From Natrononativus amylolyticus (GTDB lineage: Archaea > Halobacteriota > Halobacteria > Halobacteriales > Natrialbaceae), in contig NZ_CP101458.1 in assembly GCF_024362525.1 (NCBI RefSeq), positions 372,001 to 436,000 on the forward strand: a stretch of DNA of 64,000 nucleotides, read 5' to 3'. Positions 17,884-25,391 of this stretch are shown piece after piece. How positions within the stretch are numbered: the first letter of the stretch is position 1; each line of letters begins with the position of its first letter. The position numbers were made by a program, and so were the translations under genes. A model generated the notes under the pieces. That model did no database searches. It saw nothing but the letters and a program-made list of their open reading frames with translations, and was not told the DNA's origin.

Positions 17884-18636
17884 GTGAGCGAGCAGTCGAC
17901 GCTCAAGGAGCTCGTGGTCGAGGAGGTCAGCGAGCAGGTCAGTGTCGAGGCGCTGCTCGGCGACGACAGCCTCGAGGACAGCATCGACGCCAGCGAGATC
18001 GGTTCGTCCGTCGGTGGCGAGTTCGGCGCCCGCATCGGCCGGGCGGTCGGTGCGTCGATCGGCCGCGAGGTCCACGAGACCGTCGAAGCGGGAGTCGAGG
18101 CGGGTAAACAGCCTCGCGAGATCGGCGGCGAACTGAAGGGCGCCGTCGCGGACGGAACCGTCAACGCGTTCAGCGGCGGCGACGGGCGGCAAGCGCTCGA
18201 GTCGATGCTTCGTCCGCTCGCCGACGACGACGGGCTCGGCGAGGAACTCGTAGAAACCGAGGCCGTTCCGGGGATCGGTTCGGACGAGGCGGACGACGAA
18301 TCGTCGGAAGGAGACGGAGCGGACGACGAAGACGAAACCGAGGAAGCGACCGAAGATGGGGAGAAAGACGACGAAACGGCGGCCGACGACGAACCGGAGG
18401 AGCCGCCGGGCGAACTCGAGGAGGAGCCGTCGGTCGAGGACCTCGAGAACCTGCGCCGGGAGACGCTCGAGGACTTCCTCGAGGTCATGTCCTACCGCGA
18501 TCTTCAGTCGATCGCGAAACAGGTCGACGTGAAAGCGAACCTGAGCCACGAGGAGATGACCGAGCGGATCGTCGAGACGGTGACGGACGGCGAATCGGAC
18601 GACGAGAGCGACGAATCGGCCGAGGGCGACTCATGA
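17884..18636 (+). CDS. acidic glycine-zipper protein with C-terminal helical domain (operon gene 3)
   Basis: 250 residues from a GTG at 17884, chosen because VSEQST matches the MSE starts of its neighbours; a GTG at 17875 is also possible. An N-terminal helix (LKELVVEEVSEQVSVEALL) leads to a glycine zipper (IGSSVGGEFGARIGRAVGASIGREV), as in gene 2. An acidic tract follows, then a folded C-terminal helical segment, LENLRRETLEDFLEVMSYRD to MTERIVETV, which resembles SAP or Rho-N-like three-helix modules. Those modules often bind nucleic acid, but the match is only by eye. The last four bases overlap the start of gene 4. Confidence 0.75.
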   Translation: MSEQSTLKELVVEEVSEQVSVEALLGDDSLEDSIDASEIGSSVGGEFGARIGRAVGASIGREVHETVEAGVEAGKQPREIGGELKGAVADGTVNAFSGGDGRQALESMLRPLADDDGLGEELVETEAVPGIGSDEADDESSEGDGADDEDETEEATEDGEKDDETAADDEPEEPPGELEEEPSVEDLENLRRETLEDFLEVMSYRDLQSIAKQVDVKANLSHEEMTERIVETVTDGESDDESDESAEGDS

Positions 18637-19406
18637 GCGAGGAGCTACACGACCGTATCGAAAGCGTTCTCGAGGACGCGGAGTCGCGCCTCGAGTCGCT
18701 TCCGGACGACGACGATGCGGAGTGGTCGGAACTGCTCGAGGACGAGGACAACCCGCTGCGTGAGGCAGCCGACGAGGCGGCGGCGCTGATCGACGACACG
18801 GACTCCGAATCGCTGCTCGAGGCGCTCTCGCTGACCTCGCTGCCCGACGGGAGCGAGCCGGAGTCGATCCCGCAGGCGATCGCCGAGGGCGACTCCGAGA
18901 AGGTCGAGACGCTGCAGGCGCTCACCCGCCTGTCGAAGCTCTCGGATAGCTGGGATGGCGACGACGAGAGCGCGCTCGAGGACCGCTTCGAGGACGTCCG
19001 CGAGACGCTGGCGGCACCGACGGACGAGGGCGAAGGCGCCGACGAGTCGTCGACCGACGAATCCGCCGACGCCGAGGACGACGGGCTCGACGTCGGGGAG
19101 TCGATCCAGTCGGCGATGTCCGATGCCTTCGACGGCTTCGGGGACGAGTTCCGCGAGGCGAAGACCCAGCTCGAGGGGCTCGTCGGAGACGACGAGGAAG
19201 CCAGCGGCGAAACGGAGGACGAGGAGACAGACGACGAGGACGAAGGCGATGACGGTGAGGACGGGCTCCTCGGCGGTACGGAGTCCTCGGGGTCGACGCG
19301 GCACTCGACGGTCGCACCCTCGCCGTCGAAACGGGCCGATATGAAGGGCGTCAAGCGTCACTCGACGATGCCCGACCGCGACAGCCGCTCGGGGATGGGG
19401 AACTGA
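18633..19406 (+). CDS. acidic helical protein with basic C-terminal tail (operon gene 4)
   Basis: 257 residues. The N-terminal two-thirds are acidic helices (ELHDRIESVLEDAESRLESL; SLLEALSLTSLPDG; TLQALTRLSKLSDSW; IQSAMSDAFDGFGDEFREAKTQLEGL). After an acidic linker the C-terminus switches to a basic, His/Ser-rich tail with a near repeat: RHSTVAPSPSKRADM and KRHSTMPDRDS. Such a charge switch is rare in haloarchaeal cytoplasmic proteins and could be a binding or cleavage motif. The start overlaps gene 3 by four bases. Function is unknown. Confidence 0.75.
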   Translation: MSEELHDRIESVLEDAESRLESLPDDDDAEWSELLEDEDNPLREAADEAAALIDDTDSESLLEALSLTSLPDGSEPESIPQAIAEGDSEKVETLQALTRLSKLSDSWDGDDESALEDRFEDVRETLAAPTDEGEGADESSTDESADAEDDGLDVGESIQSAMSDAFDGFGDEFREAKTQLEGLVGDDEEASGETEDEETDDEDEGDDGEDGLLGGTESSGSTRHSTVAPSPSKRADMKGVKRHSTMPDRDSRSGMGN

Positions 19407-19603
19407 GACGATCTGCTGTACCGATGGGCCGGCCAACTCGCTAACTGTCTCTGCGGGTGCGCCGGACCTGACGTGCGGGAGTCCGAACAACTCCCCGCGC
19501 GCCGTAACCCCGAGCGCAGACCGTGTAGCTCTGGGGCTTGCACGCTGTCGGGACGTCGACGGCGCCCGGGCGTACCTCTCAAACGGTGTGACTGAACCAG
19601 ACG

Positions 19604-19609
19604 TTTATA
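19604..19609 (+). promoter_or_regulatory. TATA box of predicted small transcript
   Basis: TTTATA lies 24-29 bases before the ATG at 19633, which is the spacing expected for a leaderless haloarchaeal transcript starting at or next to that ATG. Confidence 0.5.
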
Positions 19610-19629
19610 CGTACGGCCGACGACGGTAC

Positions 19630-19790
19630 CGAATGACCAGGGACAGGGACTGGTCACCACGGCGTGTCGAGTCGTCGAGTGTCGTTTTCTCTAGTAGCCT
19701 CTGAAAGTCAGTACACACCTGCTCGCGCAGGCTCGCCCGAAGCCGGCCCCACCGCGCCGGTTTCGGGCGTCGCGTGCGAGCAGTGTGTAA
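19630..19790 (+). ncRNA. candidate small RNA or micro-gene transcript
   Basis: A TATA box at 19604-19609 predicts a start near 19630. The only frame from there is 23 residues (ATG 19633 to TGA 19704). Eight bases after the stop begins a long hairpin. Promoter, short body and terminator-like structure together suggest an independent transcript of about 160 bases. Whether the RNA or the peptide matters is not clear. Confidence 0.35.
19712..19789. repeat. long imperfect inverted repeat (hairpin)
   Basis: The left arm runs TACACACCTGCTCGC, then CGCCCGAA and GCCGGC; the right arm runs GCCGG, TTTCGGGCG and GCGAGCAGTGTGTA. The arms of about 35 bases pair with only a few mismatches or bulges around a short loop near 19750. 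It may be a terminator, a structured RNA or a small MITE-like element. Confidence 0.7.
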
Positions 19791-19905
19791 ACCCGTGTCT
19801 GTTGTTACTATACCGTACCCGTATCGAACCGGTTCGTTCTCGAGTCCGCCAGCCGCACGGCTCCGTGTCGCTCCGGCCTCGAAACAAACTCGGCACCGTG
19901 GATCG

Positions 19906-20322
19906 CTACTCGTGGAGGTGCGATCGGTATCCCTTCGGCTCGAACCCGCGCCGGCAGATGACGCGCTTCCGGCCGACGGTGATCGCGCTGATCTGGTTAT
20001 CAGCTTCCATCTCGTCGATGATCGCCGCCAGGTGATCGCCCGACCAGCCCGTCTCCTCGACGATCGTCGACTCGTCTACTCGCCCACCACGTTTTACGAG
20101 CAGCCGGAGGATCTTGTCTTCGTCGGGGATGTCGTTTTCGTCGACGCCGTACTCGACTTGTTCTGCGTAGCTCAACGTTTCGTTCGCGCCGTCTGACCCG
20201 CCTGCGTCGCCTTCGGACGTCGGTTCGGCCTCGAGATCCGCAGTCGCGGTCCCGGCCGACTTCGACCGCCAGAGCGACGAGAGTCGGGTCCACAGTGTAT
20301 TCAATACCATCTTGTCAGTCAC
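19906..20322 (-). CDS. winged-helix transcriptional regulator
   Basis: 138 residues. The first half is an acidic low-complexity linker with a hydrophobic N-terminal segment (MVLNTLWTRLSSLW). The C-terminal 65 residues form a winged helix: EDKILRLLVKRGGRVDESTIVEETGWSG is the helix-turn-helix and ITVGRKRVICRRG the wing. The domain resembles the C-terminal domain of the protein at 27799-28905 (DERIRQLLLQSGGRMKQTDIVAETDWS), of the kind haloarchaea fuse to sensor domains. It could be a membrane-associated regulator if the N-terminal helix inserts. Targets are unknown. Met at 20310 is an alternative start. Confidence 0.75.
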   Translation of the reverse strand: MTDKMVLNTLWTRLSSLWRSKSAGTATADLEAEPTSEGDAGGSDGANETLSYAEQVEYGVDENDIPDEDKILRLLVKRGGRVDESTIVEETGWSGDHLAAIIDEMEADNQISAITVGRKRVICRRGFEPKGYRSHLHE

Positions 20323-20477
20323 CGTCCAGGGAGACTATCTCCAGTTGGACGCGCTCCTACCTTGATCTTATGCATCGGATGTTATATGTTTGTACCGTCG
20401 CGTCCACGGTCCGGGTTCGGCGCGCGGGTCAATAGCGATGGCCCTGCCATTCGCAAGCACCGCCACGCCGTCCGGCC

Positions 20478-20708
20478 TCACAGCCGGTCGCGAACGGTCC
20501 GGACGAGTCCGTCGACGTCGAACTCGTCGTCGGCCTTGTCGAAGACGACCTCGCCGTCGACCCGCACGACGAACACCCCGTGGTCGCCCGTCCGGAGGGT
20601 GACGGCCTCGAGGCGGTCGCCGAAGCTCTGCAACAGGGCGTACTGGACCGCCTGCGCTCGCTCGAGGAAGCCACACGGAACACAGTACTCGATTTCGACG
20701 GAGGTCAC
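20478..20708 (-). CDS. SelT/SelW/SelH (Rdx) family thioredoxin-like protein
   Basis: 76 residues from a GTG at 20708. VEIEYCVPCGFLERAQ is the Rdx-family start with the CxxC redox pair where animal members carry selenocysteine; GVFVVRVDGEVVFDK is the conserved second half. Reading the minus strand, a TTTA-containing TATA-like element about 25 bases upstream of this GTG fits a leaderless start. An upstream ATG (20762) would add 18 Ala/Gly-rich residues and is less likely. The members are thought to act in thiol redox reactions; the partner is unknown. Confidence 0.8.
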   Translation of the reverse strand: MTSVEIEYCVPCGFLERAQAVQYALLQSFGDRLEAVTLRTGDHGVFVVRVDGEVVFDKADDEFDVDGLVRTVRDRL

Positions 20709-20762
20709 GCCCGCCGATTGGGCGCCCGCGGATAAATCCGTCCGGGTGCCGGCGAACGGCAC

Positions 20763-21572
20763 TCAGCGACCCGCGCCGACGGCGTCGTGGTAGCGGTCGA
20801 CGAGCCGGTCGAGCGCCTCGTGGCGGTGGGTCGTGTGCGGCGCGGTGAGCGGGGAGACGCTGATCCGCCCCTCGGCGACCGTCCGCCGGTCGGTCCCCTC
20901 GGGATCGGGGATCGCCTCGGGGTCCATCTCCTCCCAGACGCGGTCGTGGAGGACGACGGCGTCGCCGTTGCGAACCGCGTCCATCTCGTAGCGCCGCGAG
21001 GGCTGCGTGATCGTGATCGGGGCGGGCTCGTCGCCGGGCACCGGCGCGTTCACGTTGAGGTACGCCGCCTCCTCGAAGACGCCGCTCTCGAGGGCGTGTT
21101 CGGTGAGAAACGCCGTCGCGCGGACGGCCTCGGCGTACTCCTCGGGGGCCATCTCGACCTCGTGGAACGCGAGGTCGCCGGTGGGGACGTACAGCGAAGC
21201 CGCGATCGCGGGAACGCCGAAGAACGCCGCCTCGACCGCCGCGCTGATCGTTCCGGAGCGCCCGAGCACGTACTCCCCGAGGTTCGCGCCCTTGTTACAG
21301 CCGGAGACGACGATGTCGGGAACCGGTCCGAGCTCGGCGAGACCCGCTACCACGCAGTCGGCGGGCGTCCCCCCGATGGCGTAGCCGAGTTCGTGTTCGG
21401 TGACGTCCACCTCGTGGGAGATCGATCGGCCGACCGCGCTCTGGTCGTTCGCCGGGGCGACGACGGTGACGTTGCCGACCGCCGTCAGCGCCTCGTACAG
21501 CGCGCGAATGCCGGTGCTCTCGATCCCGTCGTCGTTCGTCAGGAGGATCTCGAGATCGTCGCGTTCGTCCAT
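20763..21572 (-). CDS. surE: 5'/3'-nucleotidase SurE
   Basis: 269 residues. The start ILLTNDDGIES carries the metal-binding Asp pair, VSGCNKGANLGEYVLGRSGT is the SurE signature with the active-site Asn and Ser, and YAIGGTPADCVVAGL is also conserved. SurE is a metal-dependent survival-protein phosphatase that removes phosphate from nucleoside monophosphates in the cytoplasm. It follows the Rsm22-type methyltransferase gene on the same strand after about 43 bases. Confidence 0.95.
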   Translation of the reverse strand: MDERDDLEILLTNDDGIESTGIRALYEALTAVGNVTVVAPANDQSAVGRSISHEVDVTEHELGYAIGGTPADCVVAGLAELGPVPDIVVSGCNKGANLGEYVLGRSGTISAAVEAAFFGVPAIAASLYVPTGDLAFHEVEMAPEEYAEAVRATAFLTEHALESGVFEEAAYLNVNAPVPGDEPAPITITQPSRRYEMDAVRNGDAVVLHDRVWEEMDPEAIPDPEGTDRRTVAEGRISVSPLTAPHTTHRHEALDRLVDRYHDAVGAGR

Positions 21573-21615
21573 ACCCTCCCGTGGGAGACCGGTGCGAAAA
21601 GGTCACCGCTTCCCC

Positions 21616-23115
21616 TCAGGCGAGGCGGTCGACGATCGTCTCCTCGTCGACGATCAGGTTGTACGCCCCCTCGTCGTCGTTCCAGAGCACCAGCGCCTGC
21701 TCGAAGCCGAGCACGGCGCCGTAGTCGGCCTCGAGCAGCGGGCGGTTGAGCGCCGTCTCCCGGGTGCAGACGGCGTACTGGTCGACCCGCTCGCTGCCGT
21801 CGCTGATCTTGAACAGCGGGTTTCGGTCCGGCGCGGGATCGACGCTCGCGCCGTCACCGCTCAGCGAGTGGCTGAGTTTGGCGGCGACCAGGTCGACGCG
21901 GTTCGTGACGTGTGCCTCCATCTCGGCCATCTTCGCCCACCGGCCGGAGTCGAGTTCGAGGTCGACGTAGCGGGCGCCGTCGAGGCGGAGCAACGAGTAG
22001 GAAAACTGCACGTCGACGTTGACGAACTCGCCCGGCTCGTGGTCGTCGTGGGTCGCCGCCCCGTCGAGTCGTCGCTGAAACGACGGCACCGCGAGATCCG
22101 GTCTGACGTCGAACGACCAGCCCCGATCCGTCGGCGTCTCGCCGGGCCAGAGGCGCACCGTCGGGCCGTAGACGGTCACGGACCGGGCGTCCCGTTCCGC
22201 CTCCTCGTCCGGCGAAGCGGGGATCGACCGACCCTCGAGGGCGCGCTCGAGTTCGCGCAGTTGAATGCTGGTTTGTTTGTCCGCCGGCGCCATCGCGAGC
22301 ACCGTTCCGTCGGCCGCGAGCGCCCCGAGGTAGCGCTCGAGGACGGCCTCGGGGTCCGCGAGTTCGCTCAGGACGTTACAGGCGAGGACGAGGTCGAACC
22401 CCTCGCTGGCGTCGCCGCGCCCGACGGAGTGGGGGTCGAACGCCTCCGCGGTCGTCCGGTGCACCGTCGCGTGGACGTTCGGACCGGCCTCGCCGAGCAG
22501 CGCCTCGAGGACGTCGGCGCCGGCCCCCGGCTCGACCGCGTGGTACTCCACGAGCGCGTCTTCCGGGAGGTACTCGAACAGTCCCAGCGCGGGGCCGCCG
22601 ACGCCCGCACCCACGTCGAGGACGCGCAGCCGCCGGCCGAGCAGCCCCCGCTCGGCGAGGTCCTCGAGGGCGTACTGGACCGCCGCGAAGTACGCCGGCA
22701 GGTGGTAGATCGCGTAGCCGGCGGCGACGTCGGCGTCGTACTCGACCGCCCGCCCGTCGAAGTAACGCGTCTTGAACCGCCGGATCGCCGAGCGGAGCAG
22801 ATCGCCGGAGGCGTCCTCGTACCAGGAGGGGCCGTACCGGTCTGCGAGCAGCTCCTCGAGCCGGTTCGCGTAGCGGTCGGGTAGGGCCTCGACCGGCGTC
22901 CGACCCGGCGCCACCGGCTCGTCGCCGGCCGGAACGAACGTCCCGTCCTCGCGTTCGACCAGTCCGAGCGACACCGCCTCCTCGCGTAAGAGCTGTCGGA
23001 CGACGGCCGGGTGGGGCGTCCCCTCGACGTACTCGCAGATCTCCTCGGGGTCGACCGGGCGCACGTTTCGGAGGTACTTCGCGTTCGAGCGGACGGCCTC
23101 CCGGCGGTCGGTCAC
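21616..23115 (-). CDS. Rsm22-family methyltransferase-like protein
   Basis: 499 residues. The centre has a Rossmann methyltransferase motif (RVLDVGAGVGGPALG) preceded by YAIYHLPAYFAAVQYALEDL, as in the mitochondrial small-ribosome-subunit Rsm22 family, and followed by DLVLACNVLSEL. The first 100 residues look like a helical or winged-helix domain specific to haloarchaea. The Rsm22 family is linked to ribosome assembly and carries SAM-binding motifs. The Cys-rich Zn/Fe-S motif of some members is not obvious here. Start overlaps the tyrA stop by 4 bases. Confidence 0.8.
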   Translation of the reverse strand: MTDRREAVRSNAKYLRNVRPVDPEEICEYVEGTPHPAVVRQLLREEAVSLGLVEREDGTFVPAGDEPVAPGRTPVEALPDRYANRLEELLADRYGPSWYEDASGDLLRSAIRRFKTRYFDGRAVEYDADVAAGYAIYHLPAYFAAVQYALEDLAERGLLGRRLRVLDVGAGVGGPALGLFEYLPEDALVEYHAVEPGAGADVLEALLGEAGPNVHATVHRTTAEAFDPHSVGRGDASEGFDLVLACNVLSELADPEAVLERYLGALAADGTVLAMAPADKQTSIQLRELERALEGRSIPASPDEEAERDARSVTVYGPTVRLWPGETPTDRGWSFDVRPDLAVPSFQRRLDGAATHDDHEPGEFVNVDVQFSYSLLRLDGARYVDLELDSGRWAKMAEMEAHVTNRVDLVAAKLSHSLSGDGASVDPAPDRNPLFKISDGSERVDQYAVCTRETALNRPLLEADYGAVLGFEQALVLWNDDEGAYNLIVDEETIVDRLA

Positions 23116-23873
23116 TCGCCGTCACCCCGGCTCGCGGCCGCCGCGACCTGCTCGCCCGCCCGTCTGTACAGCGACTCGAACGCCTCGCCCTCGGCCGCCG
23201 CGAGCGACGACGCCGCCGCCGAAACGTCCTCGGCGCCGTCGAACGTCCGCTGGATGTCCGCGTACACCCGGGGGGTTCCGCCGGTGACCTGCCCGGCGAG
23301 TGCGAGCAGTTCGTCGTAGATCGGGGTCCCGAACCCCTCCGGAACCGGGTCGGCCGCCAGCGCGAACGCCAGAACGGCGGTGTGAGTCGCCGCCTGTACC
23401 GTCTCCATCGCCTCGTCGTGTTCGGCGGCGGTCGTCTCGAGGAGTTCGTTCCCCCGCGACTCGATGTCCTCGAGGAGTCCCTCGACTACCGGTCCGGACC
23501 GGGCGCGGACGACGGCGACCGTTCCGGGGGCCCGCTCGGGGGCGAACAGCGGGTGGAGGCTCGCGCGCTCGAGGTCGGGCGCCGCCTCGGCCATCGCGGC
23601 CAGCGGCGCCCCCATCACCCCCGAGACGTCGAGAACCGCCCGTTCCGCGCGCCCGACGTGGCTCTCGACGCTCGTCTCGATCTGGGACATCGGAACGGCG
23701 AGACAGACCGCGTCGTAGCGCCGGTCTCCCTCGAGGGCGTCGACGGCTCCGCCGACGGCGTCTGCGGCCTCGGCGGCGACGTCGGGGTCGACGTCGGCGA
23801 ACGTCGCCCTCGCGTCGGTCGCGCGCGCGAACCACCGACCCATCGATCCGGCCCCGACGATCAGTACGTCCAT
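23112..23873 (-). CDS. tyrA: prephenate dehydrogenase
   Basis: 253 residues from the ATG at 23873 (MDVLIVGAGSMGRW); an upstream Met at 23918 would add 15 residues that do not fit the Rossmann start. The NAD(P) motif GAGSMG, the acidic ribose-binding residue in FADVD, and the prephenate dehydrogenase segment DVSGVMGAP and SLHPLFAPE are present. It oxidatively decarboxylates prephenate to 4-hydroxyphenylpyruvate in tyrosine synthesis. It is shorter than bacterial TyrA, as usual in archaea. Its partner pathway genes aroA and aroC lie 7-9 kb away. Confidence 0.88.
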   Translation of the reverse strand: MDVLIVGAGSMGRWFARATDARATFADVDPDVAAEAADAVGGAVDALEGDRRYDAVCLAVPMSQIETSVESHVGRAERAVLDVSGVMGAPLAAMAEAAPDLERASLHPLFAPERAPGTVAVVRARSGPVVEGLLEDIESRGNELLETTAAEHDEAMETVQAATHTAVLAFALAADPVPEGFGTPIYDELLALAGQVTGGTPRVYADIQRTFDGAEDVSAAASSLAAAEGEAFESLYRRAGEQVAAAASRGDGE

Positions 23874-23946
23874 TGGCGGTACGTATCCGCCCGCGTCGCA
23901 AAAGGAGTTCGATACCACGGACCGGCGCCGCTCGCCGCCGGGGCCC

Positions 23947-25368
23947 TCACCCGCTGCTCTGCTCGACGAAGGTGACGCCGTCGATCGTAAAGCGGGCGCC
24001 CCCGGGATCGCTGGCGTCGACCTCCCAGCCGTGTGCGGAGATGATCCGGTCGACGATGGTCAACCCGAGACCGGTCCCGTTCTCGGCGGTCGTATACCCC
24101 GACTCGAAGACGGCCCCGGGGTCGTCGGGTCCGATCCCGGGCCCGTCGTCCTCGACGTAGATGCCGCCGTCGGTGAGTCCGACGCGGACCGTCACCTCCG
24201 GGCCGACGTGTTCGATCGCGTTCTCGAACAGGTTCTTGAACACCTCCGTCAGCGGCCCCGGTTTCGCCAGCACTTCTCGATCGAGTTCATCCGTCTCGAG
24301 GGTCGCGGTCGACGGCGCCACCTGCTCCCAGGCCTCCTGGACGATCTCCTCGAGATCGGTCGGTTTCACCTCGCCGGTGGTGCGTCCGCGGCGAGCGACC
24401 GAGAGCAGTTCGTCGATCATTTCCTCCATCCGGACGAGCGCGTCGTCGACCTGTCCGAAGGCGTCGTCGTCGCCCTGACGCGCCATGTTCAGATACACCT
24501 GGGCGATGCCGAGCGGATTTCGCAGCTCGTGAGCGAGCATGCTCGCGAACTCGTCGAGGCGCTTGTTCTGTTCTTTGAGTTCGCGCTCGCGCCGCTCGCG
24601 GTCGGTGACGTCGTGGAGGAGACACAGCGCGGCGTCGTCGGCCGCCGCCGTCGAGACGGTCGCCGTGCTCACCTCCGCGTACCGCCGGCCGCCGGAGACG
24701 GGGTGATACTGGACGGTCCGCGTCTGGCCCTCCGCGCGGTCGTCGACCATCGACGCCAGCAGTTCGTCCGTCGTCTCCGAGGGGAAGACGGCACAGTCCT
24801 CGAGGCCCATCCCGAGCGCCTCGGGTCGAGAGAGGCTGGTCAGCCGGCAGAACGCGTCGTTGACGTCCTGTATCCGACCAGCGTCGTCTACGACGAACAC
24901 CGGGTCGGGAGCGGTTTCGAACAGCGACCGAAAGCGCTGTTCGCTGTGGCGCTTTTGCTGATCCAGCTCCGTCGAGAGCTGGCGGCGGCGCAACAGCCCG
25001 TCGATCCGGGCCTTCAGCACCGTCTTCTGGAGCGGGACCACCGCAACCTCGTCGATCAGCTCCCAGGTCGCCGCGACGCGCTCGGTCTCCTCGCCCGACG
25101 CGAGCATGAGGTACGGCAGAAACCGCGGCGCGTCCCGGCACTTGCGGTCGGCCAGCCGATCCCGGTGGCGGACGAACGACCGCTCGTCGACGACGCACAG
25201 ATCGAACCCGTCGTCGATCGCGTCGCTCGAGGTGACGACCGTCCCGCCGTAGGTCTCACGCAGCCAGTCGACGAGAAGCGTCCGATCGCGCCCGTGTTCG
25301 ATCAGGACGAGTACTCTGCCGACGCCCGTCTCGAACTTCGACCCACCCGATGTCGTGTTTCTCGTCAT
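23947..25368 (-). CDS. PAS-domain sensor histidine kinase
   Basis: 473 residues. Residues 15-130 resemble a degenerate response-receiver domain (VLVLIEHGRDRTLLVDWL; VVPLQKTVLKARIDGLL) without a clear phospho-acceptor. Residues about 140-255 form a PAS domain (FRSLFETAPDPVFVVDDAGRI). A coiled linker leads to the dimerisation H-box with His280 in FASMLAHELRNPLG, then an ATPase domain with LFENAIEHV (N box) and EDDGPGIGPDD. There are no membrane spans, so sensing is cytoplasmic. It lies 23 bases downstream of the KaiC-like gene and is probably cotranscribed. Confidence 0.92.
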   Translation of the reverse strand: MTRNTTSGGSKFETGVGRVLVLIEHGRDRTLLVDWLRETYGGTVVTSSDAIDDGFDLCVVDERSFVRHRDRLADRKCRDAPRFLPYLMLASGEETERVAATWELIDEVAVVPLQKTVLKARIDGLLRRRQLSTELDQQKRHSEQRFRSLFETAPDPVFVVDDAGRIQDVNDAFCRLTSLSRPEALGMGLEDCAVFPSETTDELLASMVDDRAEGQTRTVQYHPVSGGRRYAEVSTATVSTAAADDAALCLLHDVTDRERRERELKEQNKRLDEFASMLAHELRNPLGIAQVYLNMARQGDDDAFGQVDDALVRMEEMIDELLSVARRGRTTGEVKPTDLEEIVQEAWEQVAPSTATLETDELDREVLAKPGPLTEVFKNLFENAIEHVGPEVTVRVGLTDGGIYVEDDGPGIGPDDPGAVFESGYTTAENGTGLGLTIVDRIISAHGWEVDASDPGGARFTIDGVTFVEQSSG

Positions 25369-25391
25369 CAGTCATGTTCCCCGTACCACGG

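Larger units (their letters stand above)
19407..19905. other. 500-base gap with a predicted small transcript
   Basis: No ordinary gene. It carries a TATA box, a possible 23-residue leaderless frame and a long hairpin (separate entries) between 19604 and 19789. The remaining sequence on both sides shows nothing I can interpret. Confidence 0.5.

Noticed and set aside
20478-20708. Selenocysteine in the SelW-like protein
   Set aside because: The CxxC motif uses ordinary Cys codons, and there is no in-frame UGA.
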